Position numbers and translations under genes: made by a program. From Salticus scenicus (Eukaryota; Arthropoda; Arachnida; Araneae; Salticidae): a stretch of DNA of 64,000 nucleotides. The stretch covers positions 351,006,602-351,070,601 of the forward strand of contig OZ005652.1 of NCBI GenBank assembly GCA_963930645.1, read 5' to 3'. Below are positions 11,674 through 21,999 of this stretch, one piece after another. A model generated the notes under the pieces. The model searched no databases, had not been told where the DNA came from, and saw nothing but the letters and a program-made list of their open reading frames with translations. Position 1 is the first letter of the stretch, and every line of letters begins with the position of its first letter.

Positions 11674-12510
11674 CAGTAACCGCCGCTTTCAAAAATCACT
11701 GGTTAATAAATTCAGTCGCTTAATCTGATCAAATTGCTGGGTCCGGAATCAAATTTATACAAACCATCGCTTAATAAAATCAGCATCGCTGGATAATAAA
11801 CTCAAAGGAAAATCTCTTCAACAGTAAACATAACCATGTATGTAAGCTAAACAACAAATTATATTTTCTCACCGAATTTTTGAAAAGAAAAAGAGAAACA
11901 AAACATAGCAAGACATTACATTGTTAGTCTTTGTCGAAAATTTTAAGCTTAGAAAAAAAAAAAAAAATAAAGAAAATAAAAAAATAAAGAAAACATGCCC
12001 CACCATTAGTCGTAGTTATGATTTTATTTTGAAGGTAAAGCGTAAAACTTTGGTAAAGTATGATAGTTTTCTTCAAATAGATAGTCAAAGGAAGGCGACA
12101 TCGAAACATAATATTAAAGCTTCGTGTAAACATAATATTAAAGATGATATTAGTGACTAAATTGTTCTAAACGGAAGAGTGAATCGCAAGCGAAAAGGAA
12201 TAAGGAGAGCAGAAGTCATCAGCGAAGCACTTCTAGATATAGGTACAAGAATGCCAGGTCAAAGAAAATTTCCATCTTTTACGTAATTTTGTCCTTAAAA
12301 GCTGAAACTTTTATATTGTTGATAAGTAGCAAAAACTCCATTTCTACAGATGGCTAGTTCATAGATGGAAAGGCGAAGAAGAATTTATTTCCATATTTAG
12401 GTAATGAATACTCTTTTATTGAGTTCGGGCATGTTCGCCGGATATAAAAATCAGCCGCTTAATAAAATCATTTTGATGAAAACAAACGTGATTTTATAAA
12501 GCGGTGACTA
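11674..12510. mobile_element. Pogo/Tigger-like element, degraded
   Basis: The left end is CAGTAACCGCCGCTTTCAAA preceded by TA. The right end, read on the other strand, is TAGTCACCGCTTTATAAAAT next to TA. The second block (AAATCAC) also matches. 'CGCTTAATAAAATCA' text recurs internally on both sides, as in Tigger families. The interior contains lysine-rich frames (11921-12160) but no recognisable transposase domain. Confidence 0.6.
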
Positions 12511-13519
12511 TATATATATATATATAATATGTTTTTATATATATGCATATATTACTCTTACACTTAATACAAAATAAACATCTGCATACTTTTTAACTTT
12601 TATATGGGCTATTTTAAAAGGTTTCTCTGCGAATCTGTTTAGATAAGTGAGTGTAAATTTATCTAACTAAAAACTTAGATATCGCAGCAGCTTTATTTTA
12701 AAAACCAAATACGTTATTCAAAAATATTTCCCCGTTTATTATTATTTACTTATTTATTTATTTATATTAATTTTTATGAAATTAATAGTTATGTTTGAAA
12801 TACTCATAAAATTAAAATATCTTCAGTATCAGTACCATACCCAAAAAATATTTTTGTTTTTAGAGAGCGTTTATGTTTTATTGCTGTTTTCTTTCCTCTC
12901 TTCCTTTTTATTATTTTCTTTTTAATAAAAACACTTTTATTTTTTATCCTTAAATGATTAAAGAGTTTTATGTATAGCTAAAATAATGAGCAGTAAGTTT
13001 CAACAAATTCACGTTAGAAAATAAAAAAGTTATTCTCTTGATAAAAAGTTCCCTTTTATCTCCTTTTTATATTTGTTCTTTCACTCGTATTGCTGCGATG
13101 GGGTATACTTCCACACCGTATTGCGCAGAATACAGATTTCTTTCAAAGAATTCTAAAGGAATCGGTAAACTTCTTCTACACATTTTCACAAAACTTTATG
13201 ATGATTTTTTTTTTTTTTTTTTTTTTTTTTAAGTTACAAAGACAAGAACTTTTTGAAAACTAGTTTATGTTTCGCTGAAAAAAAAAAAAAAAAAAAAAGG
13301 AATGAAAAGTTGAAAACACTTATGTTAAAAGAAATTCCAGAAAACTTTATAAAGTGTTTCAAAAAGGTCGAGTACGTTATTTGAGAAATAAATTTAACTT
13401 TTAAGAATATTTCTTAAATGGCTTAACATTTGAAAAAAAAAAAAGTATGCAGGCGTACAGAAATTGGATACAACTTCCTTCTTTTTATATAGATAAATTG
13501 TTATGGTTTTATTATATTA
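12511..13519. other. AT-rich stretch without a recognisable gene
   Basis: It contains T- and A-runs (13204-13230 and 13280-13298). A somewhat GC-richer piece at 13080-13165 has no recognisable coding similarity. Confidence 0.5.
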
Positions 13520-14394
13520 CTAGCAAACCCGTGCGAAATTTTCGCACTTTATTTCTTTTATTATTTACCTTTAAAACTTGAAACTCATAAGCATTATACT
13601 AATTTCACCACCTAATTCAAATTTAAGCCAAATTTTTATTATAACCAAATAAATATTGGGCAATAGTGAAGTCAGAATCATTTGAAGAAATGTTTCAAAG
13701 TAAAATTCATGGTTGTCGAACCAGTTTTCATACTTCCACAGGCAGTACAGTTTTAATAAAGAGCCACTAGGACTCCTTTTAAATTTTTATCGCCAAGAGT
13801 GCGATGACATTTTATTTATTTTGGCATAATTTTTGTTAAAAGAAAAAAAAAAATATTCTGATTATATTTTTATGATTGCGTTTTTTAGTCAATTTATGAT
13901 AATGATTCATATTCTGTATATATCTTTAAAATAGTGCTAGGTTAAAAGTGACGCTTGCAAAGATTCTGAAGAATTAACTGTTAAAAATACATTTTCCTAT
14001 AAAATAATGTCATCAAACAAATGTCGTCATTTTTTCTTATAAGTTCATTGAGCCGCGTGTTTTTGTTAATTTTTAAATATTATTTTTTTATCCTCGTGTA
14101 TTTTATTAATTTCACCACTATCGTATCGTTTCTACAAAAAATAATTGTAACTGGTCCACGTTAGAGAAATATTATATAGAACCTTGTGTATTTTAATACT
14201 TTCATCACTATCGTATCGTTTGCAACTGGTCTACGTTAGGCAAATATTATATAGATTATTAGATCACTGAACTCAGTCCATGTGCTTAAATATTGCTTGT
14301 GTATTATTTTTTAATTCTCGCGTATTTTATTGTCATTATCGTATCGTTTCTACAAAATATAATCATAATCCACGTTAGAGAAATATTGTATAGA
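13520..14394 (-). mobile_element. Helitron-type element (TC...CTAG) with triplicated 5' region
   Basis: Read on the minus strand, the element begins TCTATACAATATTTCTCTAA (14394) and ends with the hairpin GTGCGAAAATTTCGCAC, then GGGTTTG, then CTAG (13520). It is placed between A and T as Helitrons are. It is homologous to the plus-strand copy at 47316-47998. The 5' region (TCTATAYAATATTTCTCTAA to AATACAC) occurs three times in tandem, starting at about 14394, 14254 and 14178. It carries no Rep/helicase coding, so it is non-autonomous. Confidence 0.85.
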
Positions 14395-15220
14395 TTATTA
14401 TTACTTTAACTGTAAAATTGGGGTAAAATCAATCAAAACTCCATAATTTAATATTGGTAATTAATGAAATAAAGTAAAATTTTAAAAGCGCATGTATGAA
14501 AAAAATTAATCAGTTATGATATTTTTATTATTAAGTCATAAAAATTGAAAAAAAAAAAAAAAAAAAAAAAAAGGAGGGTGGGGGAGAGAAAAGATCTTAA
14601 TGTAATCGAGTAATCGACAAAGATTAGAATTTGGGGTGACTCTCTGTGGTAATTTTCTGCATACTAAGAAAAATTACATTTGGTCATGGATCTTAAAGTG
14701 AATATTAAACAACTAAGAACATCGGTGCTTAAACCTGTATTTGGCCAGTCACGAGGGAACTGAAGTTCATCAAACGGACAAAGTACGGTGTAATTAATTT
14801 AAAACGTAATAGAATACAAATTTAAAGTAGTATAAAACATGCAATGGCATACACTGAAATTTTTAGCGAATAACGTAAAGAAAATGTCGATTTAAAAATA
14901 GAGTGTAATCATTTAAAATACTTTAACCCATTCATTTAAAAAGATAAAATTTATTTGTACCAAAGCATAAATATTTTAAGGAAGATTACAAAAAATAAAC
15001 TGTTGTTTTATGCTTTTGGGTTTTTCTGTTTCGAAAAGATTAGTAATTTTCATTCTAGAAACTCTATTCTAATATTAATATTTTTTTCTTTTTCCATTAT
15101 TATTAACTTTTATTTAAAAAATTAATGAATCATTTTTAGTTTCTCGTTTACCAATTTATATGTATTATGTTATTTATTGATTTTTAGTACTCTAAGATAA
15201 GTATTTTAGAGTACACTGCA
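14395..15220. other. AT-rich stretch without a recognisable gene
   Basis: An A-run of about 24 lies at 14548-14571, followed by a short purine-rich GGAGGGTGGGGGAG piece. The more balanced sequence at 14640-14780 has no open frame or splice signals that I can support. Confidence 0.5.
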
Positions 15221-15273
15221 CTGTAGAATGTAGAAAAGCTAAAAATCCATAGAAAAAAGATGGGATGAAAACT

Positions 15274-15304
<31 letters not shown>

Positions 15305-15322
15305 GCAATGTCAAGTGTATTA

Positions 15323-15353
<31 letters not shown>

Positions 15354-15790
15354 ACACCGGAAGCAATAAAAGGACAAAATTGACTAGAAAAAGACATCGA
15401 GGAGCGGGAGGGAGTTTTGGGGCATTAAACCTATCGTTGAGGGTTTAAAACGCCTCGCTAATTTTGTGACTCTTCGGTGGAGGGGTTGGGTGGGTGTGAG
15501 ACACCGCACTTTAGAATGTAGAAATATAATTCACTGTAGAATGTAGAGGGGGAAAAAACTAAAAATCCATAGAAAAAGCGTGGAATGAAAACGAAAAAAA
15601 CTTACAATGTCTAATGTGTTTAAAAAAAAAAGAGAGAGAGAAAAATAGGAAAAAAAAAAGAAAAAGAAAATAGGCTCACGCCGGAAGTAATAAAAGGACA
15701 AAATTGATTAGAAAAAGACATCGAGGAGCGGGAGGGAGTTTCGGAGTATTAAACCTATCGTTGAGTGTTTAAAATGCCTCGCTAATTATG
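15221..15790. repeat. Tandem duplication of a unit of about 300 bp
   Basis: Unit 1 (15221-15475) and unit 2 (15531-15790) share 'CACTGTAGAATGTAGA', 'AAAAATCCATAGAAAAA', 'GGAAGYAATAAAAGGACAAA', 'GACATCGAGGAGCGGGAGGG' and 'AACCTATCGTTGAG' in the same order. The two homopolymer positions differ. Unit 1 has long pure A-runs (about 27 and 22). Unit 2 has a 7-A run and an A-run interrupted by Gs. Confidence 0.85.
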
Positions 15791-16079
15791 TGACTAAGGA
15801 GATATTATTTTTCAGCATAATTCACATATTTAAAACTAATACTAATAAATAAAACCATCTCGTTAATTTTTAAGAATTAATATTAAAGACATGAAATTCT
15901 CTCTTTTCATCTCAGTACGTCTGTCTTTAAGCCTTACCTGCCGAAGAAAAATTACGCGATAAACTTCCTAGTACCACAATTTATTAGTTACGCACGCGTA
16001 ATTATACATTTACTGTTTCAAAAACATTCCCTTTCTAATTCCTCTCACAATTCTGAAATAAGTAAATTCTTTAAAAACA

Positions 16080-16250
16080 CTATCACCGTCAATTAACTGC
16101 ATTCCAAGTCATGGGACCTAGTTTCAGTGGTAGCAGCGAAACACAAAGGATCGTACTTCCGGAAAGCGTATATATACGTCCGTGGCCGTTAACGCATTGG
16201 CTTAGCGAGATTGATATATACGTCCTGGACAGTTAAGTGGTTAATTAAAT
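16080..16250. repeat. Possible piggyBac-like MITE fragment
   Basis: The text 'GTTTCAGTGGTAGCAG...CAAAGGATCGTACTTCCGG' followed by TATATACGTCC and GTTAACGC also occurs in part at 8405-8470. GACGTATATATC is repeated in inverse orientation near a TTAATTAACCACTTAA end. TTAA sites with CACTTAAC are suggestive of piggyBac-type ends, but the pairing is incomplete. Confidence 0.3.
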
Positions 16251-16467
16251 TATTCATATTTCTGCAATTCTCTTATAATACTCATATTTATCAAGAAAGT
16301 ATTGAGTTGATTATTTCCTTCCATGGTATTTTTAAAATATGAATTTGAATGATATTCTCTCGCTAAAAGGTTTAAAACTAAATAAAGCATTTAAAAATGC
16401 AATTTATATACTATTGAATCTCATAAAAAAAAATTAATAATAATATTAATAATGATAAATCACTTAC

Positions 16468-16542
16468 CCCTTTATCAGATGGATTTGTTCTTGCAAATGT
16501 CTTATAAAAGCCTTTATCTGACACCCTTGAATCAGCACATTT
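16468..16542 (-). CDS. Candidate internal exon, ANF-receptor (receptor guanylyl cyclase-like) domain
   Basis: On the minus strand, a pyrimidine tract and acceptor TTTTCCCTTTATAG precede 75 bp that end at the donor GGG|GTAAGTG. The exon is open for exactly 25 codons and includes CADSRVSDKGFYKTFART followed by NPSDKG. The 'C...SDK..Y.TFART.P.D' pattern is typical of the extracellular type-I periplasmic-binding fold (ANF_receptor) of receptor guanylyl cyclases and related receptors. There it lies near the ligand pocket. No other exon of the gene was found. The rest would have to lie beyond large introns: 5' exons to the right and 3' exons to the left. GABA-B- or glutamate-receptor-like folds are alternatives. 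The base composition is clearly richer than that of the flanks. Confidence 0.6.
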
Positions 16543-16718
16543 CTATAAAGGGAAAATAAAAAAGATCGTGTTAATTTTTTATATACGACACACTTATTCA
16601 ATAATTTATATATTTGGTGTGTAACATACATATGTAGCGATTATGTAGGCTTTAAAGTTGGAAAATTTAAAATAATGAATTTTATATATTTTATTATTGT
16701 GAAAAAAAAAAAAAAAAA

Positions 16719-16962
16719 CTAGTATGTTGTGGCCACCACATGGCTTTCTTCTATCTTTTCCTATACAAATTCACTCAGCAACAATAATTTAAAAAAAAAA
16801 GTGGAACTTTGACAAAATTTTGGGTAAAATATGAAAATTATTCTAAGTTTGTCAAAACACGGAAACCGTGGGAGTTTGATAAAATTAAGGGGAGAGGGAA
16901 AGAAAAAAGTGGGACTTTAACAAATTTTCACATTTTACCCAAAATTTTGTCAAAGTCCCACT

Positions 16963-16993
<31 letters not shown>

Positions 16994-17811
16994 CCTCTCC
17001 CCTTAATTCTATCAAACTCCCACGGTTTCCGTGTTCTGACAAACTTAAACAAATTTTTGCATTTTCCCCCCAATTTTGTCAAAGTCCCACGGTTTCCGTG
17101 TTTTGACAAATTTAGAATAATTTTCACATTTTACCCAAAATTTTGTCAAAGTTTGTCAAAACACGGAAACATTGGAACTTTGACAAAATTAGGGGAAAAA
17201 TGCAAAAATATGTTAAAGTTTGTCAAGACACGGAAACCGTAGGACTTTGACAAAATTAGGGGAAAAAAGCAAAAATTAGTTTAAGTTTGTCAGAACACGG
17301 AAACCGTGGGAGTTTGATTAAGGGGAGAGAAAAAAAAAAAAAAAAAAAAATTTTTTTTTTCTAAGTTTTTTTTTCGTAAAAAGTAAAAAAAATCGATAAC
17401 TTTGTTTTAAATTATCACAGATTTATAGTTCAACCATTCGTTTTAAAGGTACTGACGAGACCTTTCGAAAGATACCCATCTTGAAAATTTTTGCCTTTAT
17501 CACCCTGTTGAAAATTTAGAAAAAGCGTGATGGCAACGCAACCTGTAAGACGATTTTTACCAAAAGTTGATAGGCACTAATTTATGTCAAGGTGCAACTA
17601 CATACCAATTTGTATGAAATTCTGTGCAGTAGTTCCAGAGATACAGTTGCCACAAAATTTTGTCACACACACACACACAGACAGACAGACATTTTCTAAA
17701 AATGGTAAAATCGTGTTCTACATCTCTCAAAACGTGTAAATCCATCAAAAACCCGAAATCGAAAATTTTTACGAATCCAATACTTTCTTCTATTGAAGAT
17801 AGAAGAAAGTA
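16719..17811 (-). mobile_element. Helentron-like (HINE) element, family A, copy 1
   Basis: Read on the minus strand, the 5' end is a hairpin, ACTTTCTTCTAT/ATAGAAGAAAGT (17782-17810). It is followed by the AAATTTTCGATTTCGGGTTT block, then 'TTTACACGTTTTGAGA', then a (GTCT)n(GT)n microsatellite (17664-17691), then the 'ATCTCTGGAACTACTGC' phrase. The 3' end has ATAGAAGAAAG (inverse of the 5' arm), the hairpin TGTGGTGGCCACAACA (16725-16740) and ends TACTAGT (CTAG at 16719-16722). This order matches non-autonomous Helentrons (sub-terminal inverted repeats, internal microsatellite, 3' stem-loop). No protein is encoded. Confidence 0.8.
16800..17330. repeat. Inverted/tandem minisatellite with CACGGAAACCGTG hairpins
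   Basis: About six copies of a unit of roughly 70-90 bp contain 'TTGTCAAAACACGGAAACCG'. They sit in both orientations (about 16860, 17025, 17090, 17160, 17230 and 17296), separated by 'TTTGACAAAATTTTGGGTAA'. CACGGAAACCGTG is itself a hairpin. The array expands the interior of the Helentron-like copy. The open frames of 60-80 codons here are repeat frames. Confidence 0.8.
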
Positions 17812-18054
17812 AAAAAAAAATTAAATCTTTTAATTACATTATTTAGACTAGTTTACTAGGATACATCACAGTTTAAATTTATGAAAACAAACATAATTAA
17901 CCAAGATGCATTTAAAGTATTTGCGCAAATTCATTATTGTTAATTTTAAATTTAAGTATATGGGCATGGTAATAGTTACAGAATACAGAAAAACAGACAA
18001 CCAATATAAATAGATAAAAAACTAAATTAAAAAGCACCAGTAACATCTTTAAAA

Positions 18055-18729
18055 CTAGTATGTTGTGGCCACCACAAGACTTTCTTCTATATTTTCCTAT
18101 ATACATATTCAATCAGTAACAATATTTAAAAAAAAAAAAAAAAAAAAAAATACGATTTTTTTCTTTCTTTCTTTTTTTTTTTTTTTTTTTTTTTTGTTAA
18201 AAGTAATACATATTCAACCAATAACAATATTTAAAAAAAAAAAAAAAAAAAATACGATTTTTTTTTCTAAGTTTTTTTTTTGTTAAAAGTAAAAAAAATC
18301 GATAACTTTGTTTTAAATTATCACAGATTTATAGTTCAACCATTCGTTTTAAAGGTATTGATGAGACCTTTCGAAAGATACCCATCTTGAAAATTTACTC
18401 CCCTCGAGGGGGAACTTCCCCCCCAGGGGGGGTGGCGTGGCTCCTACACGTACAAAAAAATTTTCCCAGTTGACTATCTCTATTATAAATAATTATTGTA
18501 AATTTCATAATGATTACTAAAAAATAATTCTCTTTAAGCACATTTATACAAAATTTTGTCCTATATCACCATGTTAAAAATTTAGAAAAAGCGGGATGGC
18601 AACGCAACCTGTAAGACAATTTTTACCAAAAGTTGATAGGCACTAATTTATGTCAAGGTGGAACTACATACCAATTTGTATGAAATTCTGTGCAGTAGTT
18701 CCTGAGATACAGTTGCCACAAAATTTTGT

Positions 18730-18793
<64 letters not shown>

Positions 18794-18914
18794 TTTTCTA
18801 AAAATAGTCAAATCGTATTCTACAGCTCTCAAAACGTGTAAATCCATCAAAAACCCGAGGTCGAAAATTTTTACGAATCCAATACTTTCTCTATATTACA
18901 TATAGAAGAAAGTA
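18055..18914 (-). mobile_element. Helentron-like (HINE) element, family A, copy 2
   Basis: It has the same termini as copy 1: CTAG at 18055-18058, the hairpin TGTTGTGGCCACCACA at 18061-18076, and sub-terminal CTTTCTTCTAT at 18080-18090. The 5' hairpin is at 18884-18913, and the (CA)n(GACA)n microsatellite at 18730-18793 is longer than in copy 1. A GC hairpin cluster (CCCCTCGAGGGG and CCCCCCCAGGGGGGG, 18404-18432) lies inside and is shared with the family C copy at 42103-43149. The two copies lie in tandem about 240 bp apart, in the same orientation. Confidence 0.8.
18730..18793. repeat. (CA)n(GACA)n microsatellite inside the element
   Basis: About 13 CA units are followed by about 8 GACA units. 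It sits at the position where the related elements carry CA/GT-rich tracts, so it is a structural part of the family. Confidence 0.9.
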
Positions 18915-19009
18915 AAAAGATATAAAAAATGAACTAGTAATAGTTTTAATGTAGTAATAGTTATACTATTAATAGTTATATTGTTTTATTTATTGTTTAC
19001 TCTCTATTT

Positions 19010-19741
19010 TTACTTCCATTACCCTACTACCGTAGGTAATGGAAGTATTGTATTCGGTCTGAAAATTCGATAACGGGTTTTCACCTGATTTACACGTTTT
19101 AAGGTCCCCTGGGTCCAAAAAAGTGGTTTTTGGCAATTGGTCAGTGTGTATGTATGTGTGTGTGTGTGTGTATGTATGTATGTGGAGAATCTTCTGGCTA
19201 TTATATCTCAGAAACTAATAAAGATAGAGCTACGAAACTTTAGAATTAAAATACGTCTGGTGTACAGATGAAATTTCCAAATTTTGGTGAAAATTGAAAA
19301 ACCGGAAGTGGGACATCGGAAACCGGAAGTGGGACCGTAAGTCCGTATCTCAAAAACGGCTCTAACGATTTTCTTCAAATTTGCTATATAAATACTCTAT
19401 TACATGTCCTTTCGAATGATATAGTTGGTTAGTTCAGGAAAATTGACAGGCGTCCTGTATAAATAGCTCAATTTCAGGTCTCCCAAGGGCGTTCCTTTAA
19501 AAACAGCTGTACGGATTTTTTTCAAACTCGCCATATTAACTCACTTTTAAATATCCTTTTGTATGTAATTATTGTTTTCCGGTCAATAATTGATTTTTTG
19601 TAAAAGTTGGTATCTCAAAAACGGCTCTAACGATTTTCTCTTTAGTTCACTTTTATTTTTTCTGATCGCATTATCTCTCAAAAATGTATATAATATGCGT
19701 AATAGTGGGTAATGAAAGTCGTGTGGTTGTTTCACACCAGA
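19010..19741 (+). mobile_element. Helentron-like (HINE) element, family B
   Basis: The 5' hairpin ACTTCCATTACC/GGTAATGGAAGT (19012-19046) is followed by 'TTTACACGTTTTAAGGTCC' and a (GT)n/(GTAT)n tract (19144-19183). The phrase 'ATCTCAAAAACGGCTCTAAC' occurs twice, and related ATCTC/AAAAAC phrases occur elsewhere in the body. The 3' end has GGGTAATGAAAGT (19707-19719, inverse of the 5' arm) and then a small hairpin, GTGTG...CACAC (19721-19737), ending in CAGA. The sequence is unrelated to family A, but the order of parts is identical. Confidence 0.8.
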
Positions 19742-20240
19742 TTTTTCGAATTGTTTCACCTTGTGACAACTTAAGCATCCATTTTCTCTTACGCCATGCC
19801 TTCACTAATGCTAAAAACGGGATTTTCTTCAATTTTTTTAGAATTCGAATAATTACTAATTCCTTATTAACATAGTTCGTAAATAACACAAGATTGCGAA
19901 ATCGTAGTTTTCAATTTTTTTTTTTTTTTTTTTTTTCTGTACTTCTTTGTGTGTATCTAATGTTTTTTGATACGCTGAATTCATAAATGCTTGCCTTTTC
20001 TTCCTATTACGTAGGGATTTTTCACAAAGTAACGATGAAGATAGGAAAATGGCCTGCACAGGCTGTAATAAAATCGAAATTACATTCGGCTGCAAAATTA
20101 TTCGAGCACTAGCCAATAATTCCTATATTTAAAAAGTACACTTAAGACTGTTTTGCTAAGTAAATCCTTGTCGAATCATGTTCTTAGACTGATTAAGAAC
20201 ATGACTCGACAAGGATTTATTTAACAAAGCTGTATTAAGT

Positions 20241-20276
<36 letters not shown>

Positions 20277-20495
20277 ACAAGGATTATTGCTACTGCTCGA
20301 ATAATTTTGCAGCCGACTGTATTTATAAATAAAAAATTAGTGCTTGACAGATGAAACAATTTCCCTTTAACAAATATTTATTCATGAACATTTTATAAAA
20401 GTGATCACAAGTGTAGTCTTAATAATTCAAAACCATTAAAAATTCTGTCATGTCAGAATTTAGTTTAGTACGGAGGACTATTAATTTCAATCTGT

Positions 20496-20500
<5 letters not shown>
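19742..20500. repeat. Dispersed repeat also found at 27940-28410
   Basis: The text from 'AAAAACGGGATTTTCTTCAA' through 'CTTGCCTTTTCTTCCTAT', 'AGTGCTTGACAGATGAAAC' and 'AGTTTAGTACGGAGGACTAT' recurs in the same order at 27940-28410. The copy here carries the extra 237-bp insertion described next. The family is unclassified. Confidence 0.8.
20083..20319. mobile_element. TA-target palindromic MITE with visible empty site
   Basis: The ends CATTCGGCTGCAAAATTATT (20083) and the complement of CAGTCGGCTGCAAAATTATT (20319) are flanked by TA. The paralogous repeat at 28200-28250 lacks the 237 bp and has a single TA at that point (GAATTATTTATAAAT), so it shows the pre-insertion site. Inside, two arms of about 50 bp (20135-20185 and 20193-20243) form a strong hairpin with a loop of about 7 bases. 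A T-run of about 31 follows. Confidence 0.9.
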
Positions 20501-20529
<29 letters not shown>

Positions 20530-20570
20530 GAAGTGCAACTAACTTTCTGACTGACCTATGTAAAAAGCTA

Positions 20571-20607
<37 letters not shown>

Positions 20608-21029
20608 GAATTAAAAAAAAAAGAGTGGAATGTTTTCCATAGAGGCGCCTAAAACAGTACAAAATAAGAAAGTTGTGGAAATTTATGGCCAGCTCGAAAA
20701 AAAAAAAAAAAAAAAAAAAATCAAAAGCCTTCAAAATTGGAAAAGGAAAAGTTTTCTCCTAGAACAAGAAGAAACTGTTACTTCAAGCTGACCACAAATT
20801 TCCAATATTTATTTCATTTTCTACTGTTTTTGCCCCTCTGTTATTCTATTAAAATAATAATAATAATAATAATAACTCTTCTTTTACTTAATTTGCAAAC
20901 TTTGATATATTTTCATAAATCAGAAACACTGATAAAAGGAAATTAATTAGATTTGAAATTCATTTTATTGTTTAGCCACAATTAATATTCTAACATATAA
21001 TCATGGATTTTATTTATTTATTTATTAGT

Positions 21030-21735
21030 GCTAGAGGCCTATTTCAGTCGGTACAGTTGTCGAATTTTTATAATACACTCTTAATAGAGCTAAGGGCCTA
21101 TTTCAGTCGGTTTATTGAATGGGGATTTATTGAATGAAGTCCCCCCAAGGCACAACTTTGACATGAGTCCCCCCCAGGCCCAACTTTGACATGAGTCCCC
21201 CCCAAGGTACCCCTATTTCAGTCGGTACAGCGTTGTCGAACTTTTATAATACACTCTTAATAGTGCTAAGGGCCCATTTCAGTCGGTTTATTGAATGGGG
21301 ATTTATTGAATGAAGTCCCCCCAAGGCACAACTTTGACATGAGTCCCCCCCCAGGCCCAACTTTGACATGAGTCCCCCCCAAAGTACCCCTATTTCAGTC
21401 GGTACAGCGTTGTCGAATTTTTATAATACACTCTTAATAGTGCTAAGGGCCTATTTCAGTCGGTTTATTGAATGGGGATTTATTGAATGAAGTCCCCCAA
21501 GGCACAACTTTGACATGAGTCCCCCCCCCAGGCCCAACTTTGACATGAGTCCCCCCAAAGGCCCAACTTTGACATGAGTCCCCCCCCAGGCCCAACTTTG
21601 ACATGAGTCCCCCCAAAGGCCCAACTTTGACATGAGTCCCCCCCCCAGGCCCAACTTTGACATGAGTCCCCCAAGGCCCAACTTTGACATGAGTCCCCCC
21701 CCAAGGTACAACTTTGACATGAGTCCCCCCCCCAA
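21030..21735. repeat. Two-level minisatellite array (182-bp and 26-bp units)
   Basis: A unit of about 182 bp ('ATTTCAGTCGGTACAG...CTATTTCAGTCGGTTTATTG...AACTTTGACATGAGTCC') is repeated three times, with boundaries near 21039, 21205 and 21387. In the last unit the short subunit GGCCCAACTTTGACATGAGT plus a C-run is amplified to about nine copies (21490-21735). Because the 26-bp units have no stop on the minus strand, all three minus frames are open over about 300 bp. These frames are not genes. Confidence 0.9.
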
Positions 21736-21753
21736 GGCACACCTCCCCCTCAT

Positions 21754-21954
21754 TGGGAAAAAGAGATAAAACGTTGTTTTGCGGCTATAAGACAGTTTGG
21801 ACTTCCAACGTTAGTTGTTACAATATCTGCAGCTGAAACACATTGGTTTGATTTAATGAAAACTTTATCATGGAATTTAGATCGTCACGAATTAACTAAA
21901 GAAGAATTTGTCGATATTAACAAGTTTAGCAGTAGGCCTCTGGCACTAAATTAA
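21754..21954 (+). pseudogene. Helitron Rep/helicase protein fragment
   Basis: A 66-codon open stretch ends at TAA. Residues about 9-36 read FAAIRQFGLPTLVVTISAAE followed by THWFDLMK. This strongly resembles the conserved part of the Helitron_like_N (Rep) domain, where 'F..IRQLG.PT.F.T.SA.E..W..L' is typical. A 'ELTKEEF' segment follows, as in these proteins. The replication-initiator two-histidine and tyrosine motifs and the helicase are missing. The left edge abuts the C-rich minisatellite, so the gene was truncated there. A hairpin, AAATCTGTCAATGTCAGATTT, follows at 21955-21975. Confidence 0.7.
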
Positions 21955-21999
21955 AATCTGTCAATGTCAGATTTTCATGTTTTAAATAATGAAATAATG

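Noticed and set aside
18650..18850. Frames with THTHTH and DRQTDRQTD
   Set aside because: They are translations of the (CA)n(GACA)n tract and carry no gene evidence.
21490..21735. CRISPR-like regular repeat array
   Set aside because: The 26-bp units are directly adjacent with no unique spacers and vary in C-run length. It is a minisatellite in a eukaryotic genome.
21443..21753. Three overlapping open frames of 86-100 codons on the minus strand with GGTHVKVGP-type repeats
   Set aside because: They are frames of the 26-bp minisatellite, which lacks stops in all three minus frames. There is no start context, domain or splice support.
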